From Myxococcota bacterium (GTDB taxonomy: Bacteria > Myxococcota_A > UBA9160 > UBA4427): a stretch of 64,000 nt of DNA. The notes beneath the pieces were generated by a model, which made no database searches, was not told the DNA's origin, and saw only the letters and a program-made list of their open reading frames with translations. Made by a program: the position numbers and the translations under genes. Below are positions 26,154 to 34,152 of this stretch, one piece after another. The number at the start of each line of letters is the position of its first letter. Positions within the stretch are counted from its first letter, which is position 1. The stretch spans positions 1-64,000 of the forward strand of contig JANQEL010000090.1 in the NCBI GenBank assembly GCA_028278345.1. The letters run 5' to 3'.

Positions 26154-27506
26154 TCAGCTCGCGAGCACGCGGTCGAGGATCTCGCGCACGTTCACCCGCG
26201 CCTTGATGCGACCGCAGAGCAGCAGCGTCCCGTCGAGCTTCCGGTGCAGGAACATCGTGCGCGCCGGGGGCGTGCGCAGGTAGCCGTGCTTGAAGGCGAG
26301 TTCCATCCCCTGGGCCTGGGCGCGCTTCATGATTCCTGCGCTCGCGAAATCGAAGGGGCCGTCGTGGGCGACGGGCTCGAAGACCATGAGGAAGAGGTTG
26401 ACCAGACCGTTTCGCAGGGCAGGGCTGTCGTCATCGATGATGAAGCCGATGTCGCGCGCTGCGGCTTCGACCCCGTCGCGATCGGCGTCGCGCAACGCGG
26501 CGAAGAGATCGCGGTATTGATCGATGAGATCGGCGGGGATCTCGCTGCTGCTCCCGAAGTCGAGCAGGCCCAGCGGCCGTCCCGGTTCGTCCAACAAGAG
26601 ATAGTTTGCGAAGTTCGGATCCGTCTGCATCAGGCCGAACTCGAACAGCTCCCGGAACAGCAACTCGAAGAGCCGCGCACCGATCTCGTCGCGCAGCGAT
26701 TGTTCGTGCTCGGGGCCCGCGAGGTCTTCGAGGGGTGGACCGAAGAGCCGCTCCATCACCAGGATGCGCTCCGTGGTGAGCTCTTCGATGCGATTGGGCA
26801 CGCGGAAGCGGTCGTCGCCGGCGAGATGCTCGCGGTAGCGCTCGAGGTACTCCGACTCGAGGACGTAGTCGGCTTCCTGTTGTAGCTGGCGCTTGGCCTC
26901 CTCCACGATGCCGTCGATGTCCATGCCCACGGGCAGGATGCGCGCGGTCTTGAGCGCGCTCGCGAGGTTGCTCACGTCGCTGTCGATGCTCTCGGCGACG
27001 CCCGGGTACTGGATCTTCAGGGCCACCTCGCGACCGTCGCGCAGGGTCGCGGTGTGGACCTGGCCGATCGAAGCACTCGCGATCGGTTCGTAGTCGAACT
27101 CTTCGAAGTGCTTCCACCAATCGCGGCCGTACTCCGCGATCAGGCGCTTGCGGACCTGGGCTTCGGGCATCGTGTCGGCCGAGTCGCGCAGGATCGCCAT
27201 CGCCTCGGCGAATTCCTTCGGCAGGATCTCCTCGTCGAGCAGGGAGAGCATCTGCCCGATCTTCATCGCCGCGCCGCGCATGGTCGAGAGCCGGCGTGCC
27301 AGGCGTTCGGCGCCGGCGGCGTTGAGGAAGATGTTGTCGCCCTCGCTGTCGCCGCCGACCAGGCGTCGCACGCCCTCGGCGGCGCCGCCCAGGGCGAGTT
27401 CACCGGTCATCCAGCCGATGCGGGCTAGGCGCTCGACGCGACTCGTTGGCACGCGCGTGCTGCGGGAGCGTTTCTTCTTCTCGTCGTCTCTGCGATCGGA
27501 ACTCAA
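26154..27506 (-). CDS. COQ8/UbiB-like (ABC1) atypical kinase
   Basis: This 450-residue protein belongs to the ABC1/UbiB/COQ8 atypical kinase family. It shows the family-defining KxGQ motif in AAMKIGQMLS, the Ala-rich nucleotide loop region IASASIGQVHTATL, the invariant Lys in VALKIQYPG, the catalytic QTDPNFANYL and the metal-binding GLLDFGSSSE. The QTDPN form is closer to COQ8/ADCK than to E. coli UbiB, and there is no C-terminal transmembrane pair. COQ8 proteins act as ATPases in isoprenoid quinone synthesis. It starts with TTG overlapping the FHA gene stop. Its place between FHA/PP2C genes and a GDPD is unusual and may point to signalling or lipid work. Confidence 0.9.
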   Translation of the reverse strand: MSSDRRDDEKKKRSRSTRVPTSRVERLARIGWMTGELALGGAAEGVRRLVGGDSEGDNIFLNAAGAERLARRLSTMRGAAMKIGQMLSLLDEEILPKEFAEAMAILRDSADTMPEAQVRKRLIAEYGRDWWKHFEEFDYEPIASASIGQVHTATLRDGREVALKIQYPGVAESIDSDVSNLASALKTARILPVGMDIDGIVEEAKRQLQQEADYVLESEYLERYREHLAGDDRFRVPNRIEELTTERILVMERLFGPPLEDLAGPEHEQSLRDEIGARLFELLFRELFEFGLMQTDPNFANYLLLDEPGRPLGLLDFGSSSEIPADLIDQYRDLFAALRDADRDGVEAAARDIGFIIDDDSPALRNGLVNLFLMVFEPVAHDGPFDFASAGIMKRAQAQGMELAFKHGYLRTPPARTMFLHRKLDGTLLLCGRIKARVNVREILDRVLAS

Positions 27507-28294
27507 GGAGCGGGTCCAGCGGGCGCGGGGTCGGAGTCGGAGTTGGGAACAGGGCCGTCCAGGGCTTCGATCTGGCGGTAGCGGAAGACACTCGCGCCCG
27601 ACTCACCGAGGCGCAGGAGATCGCCGTCCGCGAGTTCACGGTCGCTCGCATGGGGCTCGCCGTTGATTTCGACGCGGCCAGTCGCGCCGCTCGCGACGAC
27701 CGTGGTTCGGCTGCCTGCGCTCTCGAATTCAACGTGGGACGGTTGGATGCCCGGATCGTCGAGACGCAGGTCGCAATCGCTCGCGCGCCCGACACGTGTG
27801 CGGCCGCGCGGGATCACGAAGGCCATGCGATGAAGCGGGCCCGAGAGGCCGACCAGCACCCCCGCGATCTCTTCGTCGCTGCGCAATCGATGGGGAGCGG
27901 CCGTGCGCGGTACGGGGCGAATCGAAGGTGGCGGGCTGGGCTTCGGGAAGACGTCCGAGCGCTCCTCGCGCAACTCGGCCGCGGGTGGGACGACGCCGAT
28001 CACGGTTTCGCCTTCCGCTGGCGCGGCTGGCCCCGTGTGTGTGGGCGACGGTGGCGGCTGAGCGGGCTCTGGCGGGATGCCGATCGCGGTTTCGTCCGCC
28101 GGCGGAACGACGGCCGTCGCGGGCTCGACCGCTGCGGGCTGCACTTGACCAGGCTCCGCGGGTGCGGGCTGCGGCGGTGCGACGAGAACGGTCTCCTCGT
28201 CGGTCCCACGCCTGTCGCCCAGAGGCGAGGGGGACGAACCGGAGGGCCGGCTTCCGCGGTCACGCAGGCGATCGATCCAACTGCGGATTCCCAT
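27503..28294 (-). CDS. FHA domain protein with Pro-rich N-terminal tail
   Basis: The 263-residue protein has a C-terminal forkhead-associated domain (about 165-255) that binds phosphothreonine peptides: RGRTRVGRASDCDLRLDD carries the conserved GRxxxC/S-type loop, and IQPSHVEF supplies the Ser-x-His. The first 150 residues are disordered, Pro- and Ala-rich, and contain three copies of an ET(V/A) motif at Thr35, Thr69 and Thr97, each followed within six residues by PP. It overlaps the COQ8-like kinase gene and follows the PP2C gene by 46 bases. A phosphorylation-controlled self-binding switch, as in GarA/OdhI, is inferred. Confidence 0.88.
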   Translation of the reverse strand: MGIRSWIDRLRDRGSRPSGSSPSPLGDRRGTDEETVLVAPPQPAPAEPGQVQPAAVEPATAVVPPADETAIGIPPEPAQPPPSPTHTGPAAPAEGETVIGVVPPAAELREERSDVFPKPSPPPSIRPVPRTAAPHRLRSDEEIAGVLVGLSGPLHRMAFVIPRGRTRVGRASDCDLRLDDPGIQPSHVEFESAGSRTTVVASGATGRVEINGEPHASDRELADGDLLRLGESGASVFRYRQIEALDGPVPNSDSDPAPAGPAP

Positions 28295-28340
28295 CTTCCT
28301 TTCTCTCGGCGCTCGGTTCGCGAGGCGGCTGGGGCGGGGT

Positions 28341-29279
28341 TCAGGGAGTCGTTGGAGACTCGGCTGCAGGGGAGTCGTGTGGTCCGTCCGGAGCGGCCAG
28401 GTTCGAGACGACGAACCACGTCGTGGCGGCCGCGGCCAGAAGGATGGCAGCCCCGGAGAGCCAGCGCAGGGCGGTGGCGCGACGTTTCGCAGGATCGCTT
28501 CGCCTCGCGGGCGTCGCCGGCCTCGCGTCGGCGCCCGTCTCGGGCACCGCGACGACCTGCACCGTGACGTTGTCCGGCCCGCCGCGTGCGTTGGCCATGC
28601 CGACCAATCGCTCGGCCGCGGCCTGCGGGGTGTTCTCGCGCACTACCTCGCCGATCTCGTGATCGCCGACCGGCCCCGTGAGGCCGTCCGAGCAGAGCAG
28701 GAAGTGATCGCCCGGGGTGGCCACCACCTGCGCGACGTCGATGTCGACCTCCGCCTCGACACCGATCGAGCGGAGGATCTCGTTTCGCCGCGGGTGGACG
28801 TCCGCCTCTTCACGGGTGATCAAGCCGCGTCGCACCATCTCGCCCACCACCGAATGATCCTGGGTGAGCTGTTCGACGCCTTCGCGATGCAAGCGGTATG
28901 CGCGGCTGTCGCCCACGTGCGCCACCCAGACGCGGCCGTCGGAACCGAAGAGCATGCACACCACTGTGGTCCCCATGCCGCGAAGCTCGGGGTCGTCGAC
29001 CGAGATCTGGTGCACGCGCGCGTTCGCGGCGCTGATCGCGTCGAAGAGGGTGTCGGCCGCATCGGCATTGGCCGACGCGAAGACCTCGCCGATCGTTTCG
29101 GTCGCGACGCGGGCGGCGGTCGCACCTCCGCGGTGGCCCCCCATGCCGTCGGCCACGACGAAGAGACGGTCTCCCTTCGCCGACTCGAAGACGTCGAAGT
29201 AGTCCTGGTTGCTGGAGCGCACCTGACCGGTCGAGGTGAGTGAAGCGCAATCGATCGCGCTGGGATCGATACCACTCAT
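28341..29279 (-). CDS. PP2C-type Ser/Thr phosphatase with C-terminal membrane helix
   Basis: The phosphatase (312 residues from this start) has the PPM/PP2C metal motifs: SNQDYFDVFE, VVADGMGGHRGG, LLCSDGLTGPVGD and GGPDNVTV. A hydrophobic helix (SGAAILLAAAATTWFVVSNLA) near the C-terminus anchors it, with the catalytic domain in the cytoplasm. It should reverse Ser/Thr phosphorylation. The start is uncertain: ATG 29279 begins right before the domain, while GTG 29390 would add an acidic 37-residue leader. It begins the operon with the FHA, COQ8-like and GDPD genes. No conventional Hanks-type kinase is encoded in the window. Confidence 0.9.
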   Translation of the reverse strand: MSGIDPSAIDCASLTSTGQVRSSNQDYFDVFESAKGDRLFVVADGMGGHRGGATAARVATETIGEVFASANADAADTLFDAISAANARVHQISVDDPELRGMGTTVVCMLFGSDGRVWVAHVGDSRAYRLHREGVEQLTQDHSVVGEMVRRGLITREEADVHPRRNEILRSIGVEAEVDIDVAQVVATPGDHFLLCSDGLTGPVGDHEIGEVVRENTPQAAAERLVGMANARGGPDNVTVQVVAVPETGADARPATPARRSDPAKRRATALRWLSGAAILLAAAATTWFVVSNLAAPDGPHDSPAAESPTTP

Positions 29280-29587
29280 GCTGCGAACACCCCGACGCTC
29301 TCCACTCTCGACACTCTCTTCGGGTTCGCCCTGTTCGCCAGCCTCGGCTTTTTCGGCTGACGCGATTGGGGACGCCGCGTGCAAATCCACCCCCCCCTAC
29401 GGTGACAAGGGGGCCGATCTTAGTGCATTCGCGCTCCCGTGTGGGTGAACCCCGCGGTCGGAGACGGCATTTTGACTGTCTCGAAACGGCGCGGTGTCGC
29501 GCTCAGCCTCGATTGCGGTTCGGCCGATTCATCGAGGGTTCGAATCGTCGTCGACACCTGCTCGAAGCGGGGAAGGGGGACATCGAC
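29280..29587. other. intergenic region between divergent genes
   Basis: About 300 bases separate the PP2C ATG from the GntP-family GTG (about 200 if the longer PP2C start is used). It must hold promoters for both. A run of seven C at about 29390-29396 is the only low-complexity feature, with GGGGAAGGGGGA serving as ribosome-binding site for the permease near 29568-29579. I find no RNA gene, strong terminator or further coding region. Confidence 0.4.
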
Positions 29588-30931
29588 GTGACGCTACTCG
29601 CGCTGCTCGCGCTTTCGATCGCCTTCATCGTGGTGGCGACGTCGCGTCTCGGCCTGCATCCATTTCTCGCCCTGCTCGCGACGGCTCTGGGTTTCGGGTT
29701 GCTGGCCGGCATGCCGGCGGCCGAGGTGATCACGGCGGTCAACAAGGGCTTCGGTGGCACGATCGGAAGCATTGGCATCGTGATCCTCGCGGGTTCGATC
29801 ATCGGCACCTACCTCGAACGCTCGGGCGGTGCCCTCGCCCTGGCCGAGCGCATGCTGCGCATCTCGGGCGAGCGGCACGTGCCCGCGACGATGGGCGCGG
29901 TGGGCTGGCTGGTTTCGCTTCCCGTCTTCTGCGACTCGGGTTTCGTGATCCTCTCATCGCTCAATCGCGCGCTCGCGAAGCGCGCGGGCATCACCCTCGC
30001 GAGTGGGGCGATCGCACTCTCGCTCGGGCTCTACGCGAGCCACACCATGGTGCCGCCGACTCCGGGGCCCGTGGCGGCGGCGGGGATCCTCGAAGCGGAT
30101 CTCGGTCGCGTGATCCTCTGGGGTGCGGTGGTGAGTCTGGTCGCATTGGTCGCGGGTTGGTTGTTCGCGACGCATGTCGCGGGCCGCGTGCAGATCGATC
30201 CCGACGGGGAGGGGGCCGAAGCCGAGGTCGCGACGGAGACGACCGTTGCGAGCGACCCGCCGGGCGCGGGGCATGCACTGCTCCCGATCCTCGTCCCGAT
30301 CGCGCTGATCGTGGCGCGCTCGATTGCGCGGTTGCCCGATGCGCCGTTCGGACGTGCGGAGGAGAGCCCCTTCGTTGCTGCGATCGACTTCGTGGGACAT
30401 CCCGTCGTGGCGTTGCTGGTCGGCGTGGTGATCGCATTCACGCTGAAGCGCGGCGGTGGCAATGGCGACGGCTGGGTCACCGACGGCATCGTGGCCGCCG
30501 GCAGCATCATCGCGATCACCGGAGCCGGTGGCGCCTTCGGCAAGGTGTTGCAGGGCAGCGGCATCGCGGACGTGATCGGGGCGGCGCTCGGCGACGCCCA
30601 ACTCGGCATCGCGCTTCCCTTCCTGATCGCCGCGGGGATCAAGACCGCCCAGGGTTCGTCGACGGTCTCGATCATCACGACGGCCGGGCTGGTCGCGCCA
30701 TTGTTGGAACCACTCGGCCTCGATGCTCCGAACGCACGCGCCTTGGTGGTCGTCGCCATCGGTGCAGGCGCGATGGTGGTCTCCCACGCGAACGACAGTT
30801 ACTTCTGGGTCGTCACGCAACTCTCCGACATGGATCTGCGAACGGGGGTGCGCCTGCATACCCTGGGCACCCTGATCGAAGGCAGCGTCGCCGCGGTGAT
30901 GGTGATGCTGCTCGCGCAGTTCGTCGCCTAG
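29588..30931 (+). CDS. GntP-family gluconate/H+ symporter-like permease
   Basis: This 447-residue inner-membrane permease of the GntP/GntT family imports gluconate or related sugar acids with protons. Family landmarks are NKGFGGTIGSIGIVILAGSIIGTYLE, LPVFCDSGFVIL, GLYASHTMVPPTPGPVAAAG, AITGAGGAFGKVLQGSG and the end motif MVVSHANDSYFWVV. GTG 29588 is chosen because GGGGGA lies 9 bases before it and the length then matches the family. No gluconate kinase or dehydratase gene is near, so the substrate may be another hydroxy-acid such as glycerate. Confidence 0.93.
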   Translation: MTLLALLALSIAFIVVATSRLGLHPFLALLATALGFGLLAGMPAAEVITAVNKGFGGTIGSIGIVILAGSIIGTYLERSGGALALAERMLRISGERHVPATMGAVGWLVSLPVFCDSGFVILSSLNRALAKRAGITLASGAIALSLGLYASHTMVPPTPGPVAAAGILEADLGRVILWGAVVSLVALVAGWLFATHVAGRVQIDPDGEGAEAEVATETTVASDPPGAGHALLPILVPIALIVARSIARLPDAPFGRAEESPFVAAIDFVGHPVVALLVGVVIAFTLKRGGGNGDGWVTDGIVAAGSIIAITGAGGAFGKVLQGSGIADVIGAALGDAQLGIALPFLIAAGIKTAQGSSTVSIITTAGLVAPLLEPLGLDAPNARALVVVAIGAGAMVVSHANDSYFWVVTQLSDMDLRTGVRLHTLGTLIEGSVAAVMVMLLAQFVA

Positions 30932-30938
30932 CGGCGCC

Positions 30939-31844
30939 TCACTCTGCAGTGCGCGTGCGTTGGCGCAGCAGCAGTTCGCGCACCACGCGGTCGGGCCAGT
31001 TGGTCGTCATGCCGTTCGCACCGAGGTCGATTGCGCGATGCATGTGGCCGTCGTTCTTGATTCGCCAGGCGCGGATTTCGAGCCCTTCGTCCTTCGCGTA
31101 GGCGATCAACTCGGGGGTGAGGTCTTCGGCCGCAAAGGCCACCTGGTCGAAGCCCGCTGCCTTCGCGCGTTCGATCGCCTTGCGCTGGAGCGATGCGGTC
31201 GAGACCTCCGGCCCCGCCCCCGCTTCGCGACGCAAGCGCGAGGCATCGCGCACGAGGAGGCCGGCCGGGATGTCGGGCGCGAGCGCTCGCGCGCGGGCAA
31301 CCTGCTCGAACTCGAACGACGTGAAGCGCACGTTGCGTTCGAGCTGGTAGGCGCGGATCTGGTCGAGGGCCCTGGCGGCCAGGGCTTCGTCGCCACTCTT
31401 GAGTTCGACGTGGTAGTGGAGCGTGTCGCCGAAACGCTCGAAGACTGCGGCGAGGGTGCAGAGCCGGGTTCCGGTGAACGACTCTTCGACTTCGGGGTGC
31501 GTGCGGTCGAACCAGCGTCCGATGTCCATCTCGAGCAGGTCGGAGGCGTCGTAATCGCGCACGGTGCCGCGTTCGCCCGTCTTCTCGCGCAGGGTCGAAT
31601 CGTGATACAGCACGACGACGTCGTCCCGGCTCAGCTGGATGTCGAGTTCGACGTCGACCGCGCCCATCTCGCGGGCCTTCTCGAAGGCCGCGATGGTGTT
31701 CTCCGGCGCGTACGCCGAAGCGCCGCGATGCGCGATCACTTCGAAGGGCGTGGGAAAGGCCTCGCTCTCGGGGGTTCCCGCACACGCGACACACGAGGAC
31801 ACGACGAGGAGCACGAGCCATCGGGCGGAGCGGATTCCGTTCAT
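30939..31844 (-). CDS. second glycerophosphodiester phosphodiesterase lipoprotein
   Basis: This 301-residue GDPD lipoprotein has lipobox VAC (Cys21) and the catalytic set IAHRGASAYAPENT, DVELDIQL and VLYHDSTLREKTG. It shares architecture with the protein at 25295-26152, but the sequences differ throughout, so they are old paralogues rather than a recent duplication. It follows the MAPEG gene by 7 bases. HYHVELKSG and the NDGHMHRAIDLGANGMTTNWPD C-terminus are typical of bacterial GDPDs. It probably acts on phospholipid headgroups in the periplasm. Confidence 0.92.
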   Translation of the reverse strand: MNGIRSARWLVLLVVSSCVACAGTPESEAFPTPFEVIAHRGASAYAPENTIAAFEKAREMGAVDVELDIQLSRDDVVVLYHDSTLREKTGERGTVRDYDASDLLEMDIGRWFDRTHPEVEESFTGTRLCTLAAVFERFGDTLHYHVELKSGDEALAARALDQIRAYQLERNVRFTSFEFEQVARARALAPDIPAGLLVRDASRLRREAGAGPEVSTASLQRKAIERAKAAGFDQVAFAAEDLTPELIAYAKDEGLEIRAWRIKNDGHMHRAIDLGANGMTTNWPDRVVRELLLRQRTRTAE

Positions 31845-31851
31845 CGGGGTC

Positions 31852-32256
31852 CTACGATACAGCGAGTACCGTGCGCACGAAAAGCACCATCAACACGAGC
31901 GAGGCCAGGGAGAACACGGCGAAGCGTGCGGGGATGATGTTCACCGTCGCCTGGATCAGGGAGTGGACGACGCGAAGTCCGACATACCCCCAGGCGAGTC
32001 CGACGTTCAGCCCATCGGCCGCGCCCGCAACGTGGGCGGCGAGGGCGAGGGCGTAGAAGAGCACCGGCTGCTCGTGCAGATGGTTGTAGTTGTCGGCGAC
32101 CCGGCTGATCTCCGGGGGAAGTACGAGCGCTGCGCCCGTGAGGCGAAGCTCTTCCATGTCGACGTTGGCCTTCTGCATGGCGGGGATGCGCGTGACGTAT
32201 AGCCAGAACCACATCACGAAGGTCCAGCCGATCAGGGCGAGAACGGGGGCGATCAT
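31852..32256 (-). CDS. MAPEG-family membrane protein
   Basis: This 134-residue protein with four transmembrane segments matches the MAPEG family (membrane-associated proteins in eicosanoid and glutathione metabolism): NYNHLHEQPVLFYALALA and GYVGLRVVHSLIQATVN are the two conserved stretches, with Arg and His positions typical of the glutathione-binding site. Bacterial members are mostly uncharacterised; some are glutathione transferases. It is the first gene of a two-gene minus-strand unit with the GDPD lipoprotein. Confidence 0.9.
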   Translation of the reverse strand: MIAPVLALIGWTFVMWFWLYVTRIPAMQKANVDMEELRLTGAALVLPPEISRVADNYNHLHEQPVLFYALALAAHVAGAADGLNVGLAWGYVGLRVVHSLIQATVNIIPARFAVFSLASLVLMVLFVRTVLAVS

Positions 32257-32338
32257 CGAAAGAGCTCCTGTGTTGCGAGGCCGGCGCAGTGCTCGTCGCG
32301 CGCGGACGATAGGGGCGGACGGCGCTAGCGTCGACGCT

Positions 32339-32911
32339 GTGGAAACGGCATTGGATCGAATCGGCGTGGGTCACCTGCTCGCGATCTTGCTGGCTGCGCA
32401 GCTGCTCGCCTGCGTCACACCGCCTCCCCCGCGAAGCTCGGATGCCGAGGCCCTGCGCGCATTGGAGCAGGCCCTCGTCGCGCTGCCGGGGATGCCGGAA
32501 GCGCAGGCGCGGCGTATCGCCATCGCGGCTCTCGACGTGACGGCGGAACTCCACACCCGCTACAGACCGCAGCGGCCGCCGCAGTTCGGCAACATGGCCT
32601 TCCACCTCGGGCTGCGCGATCGCGCATTGTGCTGCCACTGGGCGAAGGATCTGTTGCGCGAACTCTCGGCCCTCGAACTCGAGGGCGTCGCCCTGCATTG
32701 GGGGGTGGCCCATCGCGGCAGGACCTTCCGCGAGCACAGCGCCGTCGTCGTGGTTCCCGAGGGTGCGCGCTTCGAAGAGGGCCTGGTGCTCGACGCCTGG
32801 CGCAACGCGGGTCACCTGCACTTCGCGCGCGTCGATCGCGACCGCTACCCGTGGAAGCTCCACCCTGCGGACGAGGTGCGGCATCGCATCTCGTGCAGCG
32901 ACGGGTCGTGA
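32339..32911 (+). CDS. hypothetical lipoprotein
   Basis: This 190-residue protein has a probable lipobox LLAC (Cys25) after a hydrophobic core. The mature part contains QFGNMAFHLGLRDRALCCHWAKDLLRELSAL, VALHWGVAHRGRTFREHSAVVVVPEGA and GLVLDAWRNAGHLHFARV, a pattern of conserved-looking Cys-His, His and Asp residues that could be a cysteine-peptidase/transglutaminase-like core (Cys, His, Asp in order). That reading is tentative. The start is GTG 32339, the only one placing a signal peptide at the N-terminus. It is divergent from the MAPEG gene and convergent with the CoA-transferase gene. Confidence 0.7.
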   Translation: METALDRIGVGHLLAILLAAQLLACVTPPPPRSSDAEALRALEQALVALPGMPEAQARRIAIAALDVTAELHTRYRPQRPPQFGNMAFHLGLRDRALCCHWAKDLLRELSALELEGVALHWGVAHRGRTFREHSAVVVVPEGARFEEGLVLDAWRNAGHLHFARVDRDRYPWKLHPADEVRHRISCSDGS

Positions 32912-32915
32912 GGGC

Positions 32916-34133
32916 TCAGTTCACCGTACCCTGCTGCTTGAGTTCTTCGATGCGTTCCCACGCGATCCCCATTTCGAGCAGGATCTCCTCGGTGTGTTGG
33001 GCGTGTTCGGGCCCCTTGCTCAGCTCCGGGGGCTCTTCGTCGAACTGCACCGGGCTCGCGACCAGGCGGAACGTATCACCGTCGCCGATCTCGACGTCGC
33101 GGATCAACTCGTTCGCGAGCACCTGCGGGTCGCTCGGGATCTGCTGAAGGGTCTGGAAGGGCGCCCATTGGCCCTTCATCGGGCCGATCGTGTCGCGCCA
33201 CTCTTCGAGGGTGCGGGTTTCGATGATCGACTGGATCTCCGCGCGCGCCGCGTCGGCGTTCTCGGCGAACGCTTCGGGTGTCGCGAAGCGCGGATCGCTC
33301 GCGAGTTCCGCGCGTCCCATGTGTTCGACGGTATCGGCCCAGTAGTGATGCCCCTGCAACATGGTGAACATCAGCGAGCCGCCGCCCTTCGCGCGGTAGA
33401 TGCCCACGAGGGGGTTGATGAACGCCGCCCCCGCCATCGGCGGTGCGCCCCCCGACTGTTCGGCGAGCATCGATCCCGCGAGCCCCGCGCCCATCGCCCA
33501 CATGCCGGTGCTCAGGAGCGAGATGTCGACCACCGAGGGCTCGCCCGTTCGTTCGCGTGAGAAGAGGGCGGCCGCGATCCCGCCGGCGATCGTCATGCCT
33601 CCGATCGAATCGCCGTAGCCCGGCCCCGGCTGGATCGACGGGGCCTCCGAGGGCCCGCGCTGCCCCATGCCGCTTCCACTGCGCGCCCAGTAGTCGGTCG
33701 AATCGTAGCCCCCCTTGTGCTTCTCGGGGCCGCGCACCCCGTGCGCCGTGCCGCGTGCGTAGATGATCTGCGGGTTCACCTCGCGGAGATCTTCGACACT
33801 GCACTTCAAGCGTTCGAGAGCACCGGGCAGGAAGTTGGTGAGGAAGACGTCACACTGCTTCGCGATCTCGTAGAGGATCTCGCGGCCCTCGTCGCTCGCG
33901 ATGTCGAGGCCGAGGCTGCGCTTGCCGCGGTTTGCGTGCTCCATCAGGAAGTTGATGTTCGCGGTGTTGTCCTGGCCCCCGACGCGAATCAGACCGCGTT
34001 GGCCGTCGCCCCGGGTCGGGTGCTCGATCTTGATCACGTCGGCACCCCAGTCGGCGAGGACGGCGCCGGCCGAAGGCACGAAGGTGTATTGCGCGACCTC
34101 GAGGATGCGAACGCCCTTCATCACTTCGCGCAT
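32916..34133 (-). CDS. CaiB/BaiF family III CoA-transferase
   Basis: This 405-residue protein is a family III (formyl-CoA/carnitine/bile-acid type) CoA-transferase, which moves CoA between carboxylic acids by an aspartyl-CoA intermediate. Typical parts are VRILEVAQYTFVPSAGAVLADWGADVIKIEHPTRGD, NRGKRSLGLDI, VFLTNFLPGALERL, and GGYDSTDYWARSGSG, which carries the probable catalytic Asp. It is the last gene of an operon with two acyl-CoA dehydrogenases, suggesting activation and first oxidation of an organic acid, perhaps a branched or steroid-like side chain. The substrate cannot be read off. Confidence 0.93.
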   Translation of the reverse strand: MREVMKGVRILEVAQYTFVPSAGAVLADWGADVIKIEHPTRGDGQRGLIRVGGQDNTANINFLMEHANRGKRSLGLDIASDEGREILYEIAKQCDVFLTNFLPGALERLKCSVEDLREVNPQIIYARGTAHGVRGPEKHKGGYDSTDYWARSGSGMGQRGPSEAPSIQPGPGYGDSIGGMTIAGGIAAALFSRERTGEPSVVDISLLSTGMWAMGAGLAGSMLAEQSGGAPPMAGAAFINPLVGIYRAKGGGSLMFTMLQGHHYWADTVEHMGRAELASDPRFATPEAFAENADAARAEIQSIIETRTLEEWRDTIGPMKGQWAPFQTLQQIPSDPQVLANELIRDVEIGDGDTFRLVASPVQFDEEPPELSKGPEHAQHTEEILLEMGIAWERIEELKQQGTVN

Positions 34134-34152
34134 GGGAGGCTCCTTTCGGATG

